From: Hansfordia pulvinata | Lineage: Eukaryota; Ascomycota; Sordariomycetes; Xylariales | Assembly: GCA_006538405.1 (NCBI GenBank) | Contig: BJKQ01000009.1 | Coordinates: forward strand, 1,560,001 to 1,624,000 | Length of the DNA stretch: 64,000 bases | Direction of reading: 5' to 3' | Part shown: piece after piece, positions 12,312 through 22,157 of the stretch | How positions within the stretch are numbered: the stretch's first letter is position 1 | Layout: each line of letters opens with the position of its first letter | Position numbers and translations under genes: made by a program | Notes under the pieces: generated by a model | Told to the model about the DNA's origin: nothing | Seen by the model: the letters and a program-made list of their open reading frames with translations, nothing else | Databases searched by the model: none

Positions 12312-14100
12312 TGGGATCGAAGAGCCCCTGTGCCCCTGACCTGACGAGATCTTTTGTTCCAACTTCTCCGGAGGTGTTGGTGTGGGAAAGAAAAAAAACG
12401 CGCCGGCTCGGTCAAGTTCGGACGGAGGCTTCCACTGCCTCGTACTGCCTGGTCCTCTCACCCACGCGTGGGTGCGTGTCCGCCCGCTCAACAAGGTCCC
12501 CACCCCTCCTGGCACGGCCGCGCCTCTGCTGTGTGTGCGGGTTCCCATCGACCCAGTCGCGCCGTCAGGGAGGGGGCGCGAACCGGCCTAGTTAGTTACG
12601 AGTAGCGCAGTGTCTGACCGCAACGCGCGCCCGCGATGTCGATACCGCCTGGGGAAAGCCGCGGCAGGCAGGCAGCCCGAAGCAGCTAATAACAATGAAT
12701 GTACGAGTACGTACGTGTACGGTGCTCACAGGCCCGAGAACAAGCAGCGTCCTCAGCCGCGTGGTGCATTATTAGTTACTCGTAGACAGGCCGTGGTGTC
12801 GGGGCTTAGTCCCGATGAAGAGTGGGCGAGTCATGGCAGTCCCACCCAGACTCGCTCGTGGCCCCAATGTCGGGCGTGTGCCGTACGCACGAGGACGAGG
12901 ACGAGGACGTACGAGTACTCGGTATGGGCGTCCGTCACAGTCTCACAATGATTACTCGAAGCTAGTTGCTAACGAGAAGTGAAGTCTACAGAAGAAGAAG
13001 AAGGAGATGAAGGAGAAGAAGAAAAAGTCCGGATGTCGTGAGTCTCGTTCCTTTGTGTCTCCCTGCGTTGGGTACGTGTGGATCTCGGAGGTATGTATCC
13101 TTGTACGTGCGTGCTGGTCATACTCGTAGGTGTGTTGGCCGTGACGACGACGATGATGGCCATGTTGCATATGCGAGGCGCCATGCCCGACTGCTAAGCG
13201 AACGCCAGCAAGCCACGACAGCACATCACAGCCGAGCTGACATGACATGACATGATGCTGATGGGTGATGAGAGTCTGGCTGGCACTCGCCCGTCACTCG
13301 GGCTCTGGAAGCCTGCACAATCTGCCTGGTTCCCGGTCCCGACACCCACCCTCATCACACCCCCGGAAGGGGAAGGGGGAGGGCCTCACCAGAGGTCTCT
13401 TTCTCGGCGAGTTGCCTTTCAGAGGTCCCTCTCATCAAAGTTCCCTCACTGATCAGAGGCGACAAAATATCGCAGCCGGCAAGCAGAAACAGCATGCGGG
13501 GGGGGAGCCGGCCGTGCCAGCCTGGTCCCACGGCCCACACGGCGGTGGAGCTTCGGGTGGGAATCCTTCCCAAGAAGAAGCAGGCTTAGATCCATCAACA
13601 AGCCGGCGCCGCTATCTGGCTTCGGCCCTCTGCTAAGCATGGGCCTCCACGCCTCGTCCCTGGGGATCCGCGTTGCATGATTATGATTACTCTCTCTCTC
13701 TCTCTCTCTCTGGCGCTGGCGTGCCTTGTCGTCCGCCGGTCGGTCGGTCCAGAAGTGAGCGCCTGAGGAGCCCGTACCCACGGACCCTTCCTCATTATAT
13801 GATCCGAGATGGCCCCCTACCCGGCGCCGCGCTCTCGTCTCGTACCATATCAAGCGAAGCAAGGCCAGGCCCCATCTCTCCCCCCGCCCTTTCCTCCTGT
13901 CGTGATCCCCATCAGAGAGGAAGTCGACAAGGTTGAGAGGTCATTGTCAGACCCCCCCTGGTCAGAATCAGACTTAAGGGTCGAGAGTCAACGTCGACGT
14001 CGACGACACTCGGGGAGGACTAACTGACACTGGACTGACGAAACCGCCACCACGTACCAATCCTGGTCCTCGACGACGACGACGACCTCGACGGACGACC

Positions 14101-15532
14101 ATGATGATGACGACGACAACGACAGCCAAGACGCTGGTGGCCGCCGTCGCCCTGCTGGCGCCCGCCAGCGTCGTGGCGCTGGACCTGCCCGTCGTGGGCG
14201 GCCTGCTGAACGCGACGACGGGCCTGCTGGGCGGCAGCCCGTACTCGCTGCCGGGGTCGTCCTCCGGGGCGTCGGCGGCGGCGCGGGCGGCGGCGATCAC
14301 GGCCAAGAAGGCGGGCTTCCTGTACGGGCCGCCGGTGGCGGGCGGGCCGGCGTTCCCGGGGGGCGTGCTGGGCGCGGCGCGGGCGGCGACGGACCAGGCG
14401 CTGGAGCAGCTGGAGGAGGGGCCCGAGATTGCGCGGACGGGCGTCGACACGGCAGCGGCGGCGGCGGCGGCGGGCCAGTACGGCGGCCTCAAGACGCTGG
14501 GCGACTACGCCAAGCTGTACGACGGGCAGTGGACGCAGACGCTGCCCAAGGGCCCCGTGCCGGGCGTCCTGACCAACTACACGCAGGACCTCTTCTTCAG
14601 CATGGAGCGCCTGTCGCTCAGCCCGTACAACGTGCGGCGGCTGCCCGCGGACGGGACCGGCGACGACGCGCCCGCGTTCGACGTCGACGACGACGTGGCG
14701 CGCAACGTGACGGGCGGCTCGACGGTGGCGGAGCTGCTGGCCGAGGGCCGCCTGTTCTACACCGACTACCGCTCGCAGAAGGACCTCAAGAAGACGTCGG
14801 CGCACGCGGCGGCCTGCGACGGCTTCTTCTTCATCGACGGCGGCTCGGGCGACTTTCTGCCGCTGGCGATCCGCACCAACGTCGGCGCCAACCTCGTCTA
14901 CACGCCGGCCGACTCGGCCGCCGACTGGCTGCTGGCCAAGATCATGTTCAACGTCAACGACTTCTGGTACGCGCAGTGGAACCACCTGGCCAGCACGCAC
15001 GAGGTCGTGCACATTGTCTACATGGCCGCCATCCGGGGGCTGAGCGAGGACCACCCCGTGCTCGGCGTCCTCAACCGCCTCATGTACGAGGTCTTCTCCA
15101 TCCAGCCCCTCGCCGCCGCGCTGCTGTTCCTGCCCGGCGCCGTCGTCGACCAGATCTTTGCCCACACGGGGCCCGCCGCCCAGGACTACACCACCGGCCT
15201 CTACAAGACGGGCGGCAGCGGGCGCGTCAAGGCCAACTACTTCGCCGCCGAGCTCAAGCGCCGCGGCCTGATCGAGCCCGCCCACGGGCCCGAGCTCAAG
15301 CACTTCCCCTTCTACGAGGACGGCAAGGTCATCCACGACGCCATCTCCGCCTTTATGACCGACTTCCTGCGCTCCTACTACGCCTCCGACGCCGACGTCG
15401 CCGCCGACAAGGAGCTGCAGGACTGGGCCCGCGAGGCCAACGGCGACGCCGAGGTCATTGACTTTCCCGAGCTGTCCACCATTGACGACCTGTCGGACCT
15501 CTTGACTCACATTGTGCGTTGGAGATCCCCCC

Positions 15533-15574
<42 letters not shown>

Positions 15575-16034
15575 GTGCTATATGCTGACATCCCAAAAAA
15601 AATAGGCCCACCTGACTTCCACCTCGCACCAGACGGTCAACACCAACGAGCTCATCTCCATCTCGTCCACGCTGCCCTTCCACCCGCCCGCGCTGTACAA
15701 GGAGGTGCCCACGGAGAAGGGCGTCGAGGACGTCGTGCCCTGGCTGCCCAAGCTGGACAAGATCATCCCGCAGTTCTCCTTCGCGGGGCTCTTCGCCCGC
15801 CCCACCTTCGAGGGCTCCAACCGCACCATCATCCACATGTTCGAGGACCAGGCCATGCTGCGGCGCATGAACGACGACACGCGCGCCGCCGCCGCCCGCT
15901 TCAAGAGCGCCATGGAGGCCTTCAGCGCCGACGTCAAGGGCCGCGGCTTCGACGTCGACGGCCTCAGCCAGGGCATGCCCTACGTCTGGCAGGCCCTCGA
16001 CCCCAACTGGGCCGCCTTCTCCGTCACCGTCTAG
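14101..16034 (+). CDS. Secreted fungal lipoxygenase
   Basis: Oxygenates polyunsaturated fatty acids to hydroperoxides, probably outside the cell. Exons 14101-15513 and 15606-16034, giving 613 aa, close to the ~600-620 aa of fungal lipoxygenases. The N-terminus is a signal peptide (hydrophobic core TLVAAVALLAPASVVA). Predicted metal ligands are His295 and His300 (H-x4-H in QWNHLASTHEV), His479 and Asn483 (HQTVN) and the C-terminal Val613. This is the fungal set, in which the last residue is Val or Ile. The motif WLLAK is at 276-280. From memory, WL-type motifs were associated with iron and WRFAK with manganese enzymes, so iron is the likelier metal, but this is an inference. The single intron (15514-15605) carries a (TA)17 microsatellite. 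The gene sits alone, with no oxylipin gene beside it. Confidence 0.93.
15538..15571. repeat. (TA)17 microsatellite inside the lipoxygenase intron
   Basis: Alternating TA tract between the donor (GTGCGT at 15514) and acceptor (TAG at 15603-15605). Confidence 0.95.
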
Positions 16035-17997
16035 GTCTGCTGGCGGGGGGTTTTGTTTTGTTGTCGCGGCCCGGGTCGGGTTGCTCTTTTTTTTTTTAAA
16101 CCAACTATATAGTATTCTATTTTTTAATGGATTTTATTCTTTTATTTCTACTGCTACCACTGCCACCACATATATATGTGCATCGTCTTTCTTGAAGGCA
16201 GATTTCTGTCACCTACGAGGCGTGACCTCGTCTGCATGCACAATACGAGTATTCCACTTTCGTCTTTCCGCTCTTCAGCCCCTGTTCTTCACATTGTGGG
16301 GGCATATGGGCTTGAGATAGTGGGAAAAGCGAGATCTTTCGTTCTTTCTTTTTCTCTTCTTCTTCTTACACGGCACGCCGCTTGCGGGTGATGCCCGACA
16401 TCTGCGCATGGTATTGCAGGCAGATAGATGGTGGAGATTATTCTTTCCAACGCCATGCCGGGACACGTACGAGTACTCCCAGGCTGGGGCGGATCACCAA
16501 AAGGAAACGTACGAGAGTATCTTTCCGTCCGGTTCTCTCTCCACGCCCCGCCCGGCTTGCTTGGGCTCGGGGATATAACTCGGCTCGTGCATGTTCAGCT
16601 GGACACCCCGCTGGCGGCCTTGCTGGATCCGACCTGGCGGCGTGGGTGGAAGTAGGTAAGGTACACGTAGAAATGCTGCAGGCCTGCAGAGTCTCCCCGC
16701 ACGGCAGAGGACCGACGATACCCCAGACCGACTATTCTTCCACACTACGAGTATCTACCTACTCGCACGGGTTGGGTATGCTGTGCCCATACTCGTTCGA
16801 GTATTCCCAGCCGAGCTTCCTGCGGCATCCACTCGTAGGTGGCTCGTCAGCAACCATGTTCCATGCAGAAGAAAATCCGGACGGAGTCGCAGCGAGCGCG
16901 CTAAAGGCTGCTACTCATCGGCTTACCTAACCAGGTCCGCGTGGCTCGTCCGATGCATCACATCGCATCGCACTCGACCTCCCCCCCGCATGGAAAGAAA
17001 AAAGACTACTCGTGCAGAAGAGGGGGGGGGGGGGGGGGGGGTTTCAGATCTCCGGTCCGCAGCAGGAGTTTGGCGTCACGAGAGGAGCGCTCGGGAAATG
17101 CCCCCGGCCGACGACACGAGAAGCGCGCGACGTTACCTCTTATGCATATGATGTCCGAGTACGCACGTGCTCGAAGGGGGAAGGGAAAAGCTTATCGACA
17201 CTGCCGAGATATATTGTTCGGCGCTGTGGGTGAGCCTTTCATGGACGTCGATGGGCAATGGGTGTCTGCTGGGCTCGTGTTGGGTGCGGCCTCGTGAAAA
17301 GTCCAGCCACGGTTCCCCATGAAGCACATATCCATACTAAATAGTAGTTCGAAGAGCGTGATTCGACCATTAGGGGTTGTGCGGCGGAGCAGGCCCTGAG
17401 TAGACGAGGCCCGGCAGCTGGGCCTTCACAACTAGGACAATCACCCCTCAATAGGAGTCTTGTTGACACCCTTTTTCAACAGACGGTGAATCAAAAGCAG
17501 GACTGTACAACTGCAATAGTGTATATACCTCGCAGTCTTCTTGATCGAAGCTTTACGCAACAAAGGAGGGAGGCAGGTAAGCAGGTCTCACAGTTTGCAG
17601 CCACAGGGACAGTCAAGTCGCATACATGTAGCTCGGATGGGCGGCAAGAGGCAAGGCGTTTTCCAAGTTAAAAGGGATGGAATTTCGAAGAAGGAAGATG
17701 TAGAAATAACTAAATTGGCGCCTGGCCAGCACATTCATTGCCTGACAATCATGGATCTCTCTGCGGCGTTCTCGTTTCCGGCGGGGAGCAAGCCTTGCGG
17801 CGAATTCCGCGCCACCCACGATGATGTCGGGTTTGACATGGGTTGAGTGAGAGAAGCCCCTGAACGTCTCTCTCTGTCTCTCTCTTTTTTTTTTGTGTGT
17901 GTGTGTGTGTGTGTTTTTTCTTTTGTCCTTTTCAACCTATTTCCTCTGGCACGTAACGCCTCTCGGCTGAGACAGGGTGGGCGGACTATAAAACTCA
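16035..17997. other. Intergenic region, no gene seen
   Basis: Lies between the lipoxygenase stop and the stop of the minus-strand secreted-protein gene. It contains three exact TACGAGTA copies at 16244-16753, several near matches, a G20 run (17022-17041) and a (GT)n tract near 17896. ORFs are short and unrecognised. Confidence 0.55.
17022..17041. repeat. G20 mononucleotide run
   Basis: Twenty consecutive G on the plus strand in intergenic DNA. Confidence 0.95.
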
Positions 17998-18962
17998 TCA
18001 GTTTTCGCCAAACTGGCCGTTGTCGTTCAGCTTCTGGCCGTTGACGGTGATGTGCTGGCTGGAGTCGATGTCGAGCTGGGGGCGCTTCTGGCCCGGTTGG
18101 AGGCGGGTGCAGTAGGCCATCATGTTGCTGGGGAGCCCGTCTCCTTGCTGAACAGGGACGAGTAGGTGTTGTCGCACTGGTTGGGGTTCGTGGCGGTGTC
18201 CTGCTCTAACACCTGGTCGGCCATGAAGCGGATGGGGGCGTTCTTGCACTCATCGTGCCACAGGGCGACGACGCAGGCCGCGTTCTCGGCCACAAAGGTG
18301 AAGCGGCCCGAGTCGACCCAGGCGACGTCGTCGGGGTGTTCTCCGGCCGCTGTGACATCTGGCCGTTGGGCTTGGCCTGCGCGCGGGCCAGGGCCGCCGT
18401 CTTGTCGCCACGGTACGACATGATGCGCGTGCAGCCCACTTTGCCGAAGCGCAGCGACATGGTCTCGACCTCCTTCTCCCCGTTGCAGTCCGGCCGACGA
18501 ACGTGACAAACTCGGCGGCGATGTCGAAGTCCTTGCTCGCGCTGCTCACCTTGCCGACCGTGAACGTCGGCTTGGTGTGCGGGGGGTCCCCACGGCCTGG
18601 ACACCGCCGCCGCCGCCGAAGGCGCCCGCCCCGGCCTGGTTGTTGCCCTTGACGCCGGCCCCCTTGGTCCCGGGTGTCGGGCCGCCGCCGGCCGGCGTCA
18701 GCGTGCCCCCGTCGTCGTCGTCGTCCCGGGCTCGCAGGGGCTGCCCGCCGTGGCTGCTGCTGCTGGCGGCGGCGTCGTCGTCCTCGCCGTCGTCGCCCCC
18801 GGCCCCCCGAGCCGAGAAGACCTGCACCCGGCCGCTGCCGGGGCCGCCTCCCCAGGCCTGGCGGACATGCACGGCGTGGTCCCGACTCATGGGGGTCGAA
18901 AGCCCGCCCGCCACGAGGGCCGCGACGGCCAGCAGCCGTAGAGGAGTGGCGTGTAGCATCAT
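17998..18962 (-). CDS. Secreted Gly/Asp-rich protein of unknown family, frameshifted
   Basis: Function not recognised. It begins with a signal peptide (MMLHATPLRLLAVAALVAGG), followed by a low-complexity region with Asp runs, Ser runs and Gly runs, then a Cys-containing domain (FVTFV.., FGKVGCTRIMSY, FTFVAENAACVVALWHDECKN, NMMAYCTRLQPG) ending in NGQFGEN. The reading passes through three frames, with breaks near 18588-18591, 18492, 18345 and 18136-18138. Each is compatible with loss of a single G or C in a short G/C run. Adding four bases makes the length exactly divisible by three (322 aa), and codon use and protein character stay coherent across the breaks. Sequencing error is therefore likelier than true decay, but a pseudogene cannot be excluded. 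No intron consensus explains the shifts. Confidence 0.6.
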
Positions 18963-20261
18963 CGTGAAAAAGCGCCTCCCCCCTTTCTCTTCGCTGCGTT
19001 CTTCTTCTTCTCCCCTGCTTCCTGTTGTTGGTTTCTCCCGACTGTGCTTCGCAAGTTCAGTCGACTCTCTTCTTTTTCCTATATCTGCTCTTCGCTTTTC
19101 ATGTCGTCATTCGTGTGGGTTCCCTTTTTTTGTCTTTTCCTATTTCTCCTTTTCCCTCTTTTTCGTTCTCCCCCCGTTGGTTTTTCGGGCCTGGGCAAAA
19201 GGGAGTCAATCTCTCTGGGCCGTGTACGATGTAAGAGAAGACGGAAAAAAAACAACCAGGGCCTCTCGAGACCAGTGGCCGCGGGGAGCGGTGGCCCGTC
19301 TTATGAGAGGGCGGCGCGAGTGGCGGGCGCTGGCGCTGGCGCTGAGAGCGAGAAGGCAGGTCGCCGCCCGCGGGGTGGCGAAAGGCGAACCCACACCACA
19401 GGCTGGGATCCTTTGGGAGCGCCAAATTTAGCGACGGGCGGCGGTCGGTTTGGTCATTCAGCGGCAACCTACGAGTACGCAGCTAATTACGAACGAGTAC
19501 TCCCCCGACTGACCGAAGCCAAACCAGAGCAGCGAGCGCTGCCATACATGGACGGGTCGTCGCCGGGGGCCCGCGCTTGGCCTGGGCTCGTCAGCCCCGG
19601 TGTGTGTGTGTGTGTGTTGCGTCGCGCGAGGAGGCGAACAACAGACACAAGGGTGGCTCGTCCTCTCCACCCGGGCGGCGAAGACGGCTCGCGGCCTCGA
19701 CCCCGTCCGGCACGTTGGTCGTGAAGACATCTCGCAGGATGGCTGATGAGGGAGACGGGGTGCACGTACGAGTGCCCCTTGCATTGAAGGTCCTTCTCGG
19801 GATCTGGCGGGCGAGGCTATTCTCACGCCTGCAACGCACTACGTACACCGGATCAATGGCAGCAACTCTAATCAACCATCTACCTACCTACCTCAGTACA
19901 CACCCACCCCCATTGGATGCCAACAGTGCAGCTCCGGAGATGCGTTCTCTCTCCGCAGCATGAGCCCCGGGGCTTGGCTGGACTGGGGCGGCTCTCGAGA
20001 CGCGGGACCGTCGCATTCGGGGTCTCATTGGCACGAGGGGCCGCCGTCCATGGTGATGTCGAGACGTCGCTCCCTAAAGCCCCAAAGTGCGGGGGAGAAG
20101 GATAGTGGATGGTAAGAGAGGCAGTCGTCTCTGGTTTGTCTACGGTACATGCCTGACTTACTATCCATCTATCACATCCGATCCCACCGTTGCCTTATCA
20201 TCGCATGAGTGGGAAGACATCACTCACGAGGCCCTGCATCTCCGAAACCCAGAAACAGACA
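18963..20261. other. Intergenic region between divergent genes
   Basis: Shared upstream region of the minus-strand secreted-protein gene and the plus-strand dehydrogenase. It has a pyrimidine-rich stretch at ~18980-19190, one exact TACGAGTA (19470) and a short (GT)n at ~19601. No credible gene was seen. Confidence 0.55.
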
Positions 20262-21295
20262 ATGCCTTGCGTCCATCGTGCCGCCGCCGTCGCCGCCGCC
20301 GGGATCCGGCACCGAGGCTCATCTCGAGCGCTGACGCTGCGGCGCGCCATGACTACTACTGCGAGTGCGACGACCGCCCAGCAGCAGCAGCAGGCGCCCC
20401 TCGCCACCCTGCGCGATGATGGTGGCGACGCCGGATACCTGTGCCACCCGACGACGACGACGACGAGGAGCAGTACGGCTGCCTCCAGCGGTTCTCGCCG
20501 CAGCTACCACCACTCATCGGCACGTACGGCATCTTCGGCTCACACGGCCTCATCATCATCACCATCCTCGGCATCCTCGGCATCAGCATCAGCATCAGCG
20601 CCAGCCTCGTCGGCCACCCGCAGCACCGGCAAGAACGCCATCGTGACGGGCGCCGCCGGGGGCATCGGCCGGGCCATCGCGCTGCGGCTGGCGGCCGACG
20701 GCTACGGCGTGTGCGTCGCCGACGTGGCCGCCCGCCTGCCCGCCTGCGAGGACCTGGCCGCCGAGATCCGGGGCAGGGGCCTGGGCCCGGGGGAGGCACG
20801 CCCTGCTGCTGCTGGCAGGGCGTGCGCCGCCGCCGCCGACGTGTCGAGCCGCGACGAGGTGCGCCGCATGGTCGAGGCGTGCGTGCGCGAGCTGGGGTCG
20901 CTGGACACCATGTACGTGTGACCTCTTCGGTTGTTACTTGGGTTTGGTTTGGTGTTTTCGTGTCTGCTGCCCCGTGGAGACTTGCGTCGAGGCAACAAGA
21001 GAGAGTGCGCGAGTGCCTGAGGCTGACGAAGAAGAAGAAGACGTCTCCAACCCGTACCCACTTTCCTGTCTTCGGTATTCGCTTGTCTGTGTCCGTTATC
21101 TCTTCTGTCTACTATCTTTGTACCATCTTTCCCCGCAGTGTTGAAGGTGGCAGTTGGTGGTGGGACTAGTATGCTTCTGTCTACCGAGAGCCCGGCCGAG
21201 GTTGATGAACCACCACCGTCGCCAGCCACCTTTCCCTGGGACTTTGGAGGTGCTCGGGCGGGCTTTCGCGGCTTCGCGGCTTCGGGCTTCGCGCT

Positions 21296-21326
<31 letters not shown>

Positions 21327-21700
21327 TTGAGCCGGTCGCCCGGCATAATAGTCGGCCAATGTTTGTGTCCTTGCAAAAGCACGTACGAGTAGAAGGTGGC
21401 GTGGCGTGGCGTGGCAGGGTTGGGTTCAGCTGACGGAGACGACCTGACTGACGCGGCGAGAGCGCCGACCCACAGGATCGCCAACGCCGGCATCGCGCAG
21501 GTCAAGCCGGTCCTGGAGCTGACCGAGGACGACCTGGAACGCATGTTCTCCATCAACGTGTTTGGGACGCACAACTGCTACGCCGAGGCGGCCAGGCAGA
21601 TGATCCGCCAGAGAGAGCAGCAGCGGCAGCGGCAGCGGCAGCAGGAGGCGCAGAAACCAGACGACCAAGGCGGGGCACAGAGGGCAGCAGAAGAAGAGCA

Positions 21701-21745
<45 letters not shown>

Positions 21746-22157
21746 GCCGCGGGACCCGCCCTACAAGATCATCGGGGCCTCGTCCATCGTGGCGTCGCGG
21801 CCGTTCCCCCTGCTGGCGCACTACAGCGCCAGCAAGTGGGCGGTCCGCGGCCTGTCGCAGGCGTACGCCATGGAGCTGGCCGAGCACAACATCACCGTCA
21901 ACACGTACGCCCCGGGCATCGTGGGCACGGCCATGTGGGAGCTCATCGACGCCGGCATCGGGGCCAGGAGGAGCGGGAACGCCCACCACCACCGCCCCGG
22001 CGACGTCCTGAACAGGTTCGTCCGCGAGAGCACGGCCCTCGGCCGCGTCAGCGAGCCCGAGGACGTCGCCGGCGCCGTCGGCTTCCTGGCCGGGCCCGGC
22101 AGCGACTTCGTCACGGGCCAGACGCTGGTCGTCGACGGCGGCATCGTCTTTACGTGA
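20262..22157 (+). CDS. Short-chain dehydrogenase, diacetyl-reductase-like, with polyQ insert
   Basis: NAD(P)-dependent oxidoreductase of the classical SDR family, most like diacetyl reductase/acetoin dehydrogenases. Exons 20262-20911 and 21476-22157; the 564-bp intron is long for this window, with a CTGAC branch site. Signatures: TGAAGGIG (cofactor loop), DVSS, IANAGIA (NAG; the junction restores Met-Ile), the Ser in GASSIVA with YSASK as catalytic Ser-Tyr-Lys, YAPGIVGTAMWELID, and the C-terminal FVTGQTLVVDGG. Two oddities. A long Arg/Ala/Ser/Thr-rich N-terminal extension could be a mitochondrial presequence. A Gln-rich insert of ~50 residues with 15 consecutive Gln separates the fourth helix from the catalytic Ser strand. 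The start is uncertain: 20262 gives 443 aa, while 20349 would give 414 aa and lose most of the basic stretch. Confidence 0.85.
21699..21743 (+). repeat. CAG/CAA repeat encoding Q15
   Basis: Fifteen glutamine codons, all CAG except one CAA, in frame in the dehydrogenase, flanked by EEE on one side and PP on the other. An earlier imperfect CAG/CGG tract (21617-21645) encodes alternating Gln and Arg. Confidence 0.95.

Larger units (their letters stand above)
9478..13128. repeat. Cluster of the dispersed 8-mer TACGAGTA/TACTCGTA
   Basis: Exact copies start at 9478, 9941, 10746, 11093, 11552, 11680, 12250, 12597, 12702, 12777, 12910 and 13121, in both orientations. Elsewhere in non-coding DNA they start at 16244, 16468, 16746, 19470, 21384, 23139, 23336, 23572, 23994, 27492, 30661, 30685, 30865, 32096, 42715, 43317, 43323, 51139, 51456, 55938, 58770, 59676 and 59816. 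One coding copy (28772) encodes Tyr-Glu-Tyr in the mannosidase. Many copies extend to GTACGAGTAC. Flanks are otherwise unrelated, which argues against transposon copies. The function is unknown. Confidence 0.8.
6562..14100. other. 7.5-kb gene-poor block rich in microsatellites
   Basis: No ORF here resembles a known protein and no convincing spliced gene was found. The block holds long mononucleotide runs (G11 at 9592, G25 at 11196, C32 at 12280), GAA and CT microsatellites, tetranucleotide GACA tracts, and the densest cluster of the TACGAGTA/TACTCGTA motif in the window. It precedes the lipoxygenase gene, so some of it may be long-range promoter. Confidence 0.6.

Noticed and set aside
14020..15510. 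496-aa open frame antisense to the lipoxygenase
   Set aside because: It is the GC-rich complementary frame of a well-supported gene; the product is Val/Gly/Arg-biased with no domain.
18136..18591. Introns as an explanation of the frame changes in the secreted-protein gene
   Set aside because: The breaks are a few bases wide, coding continues on both sides, and no GT..AG pairs with branch sites fit.
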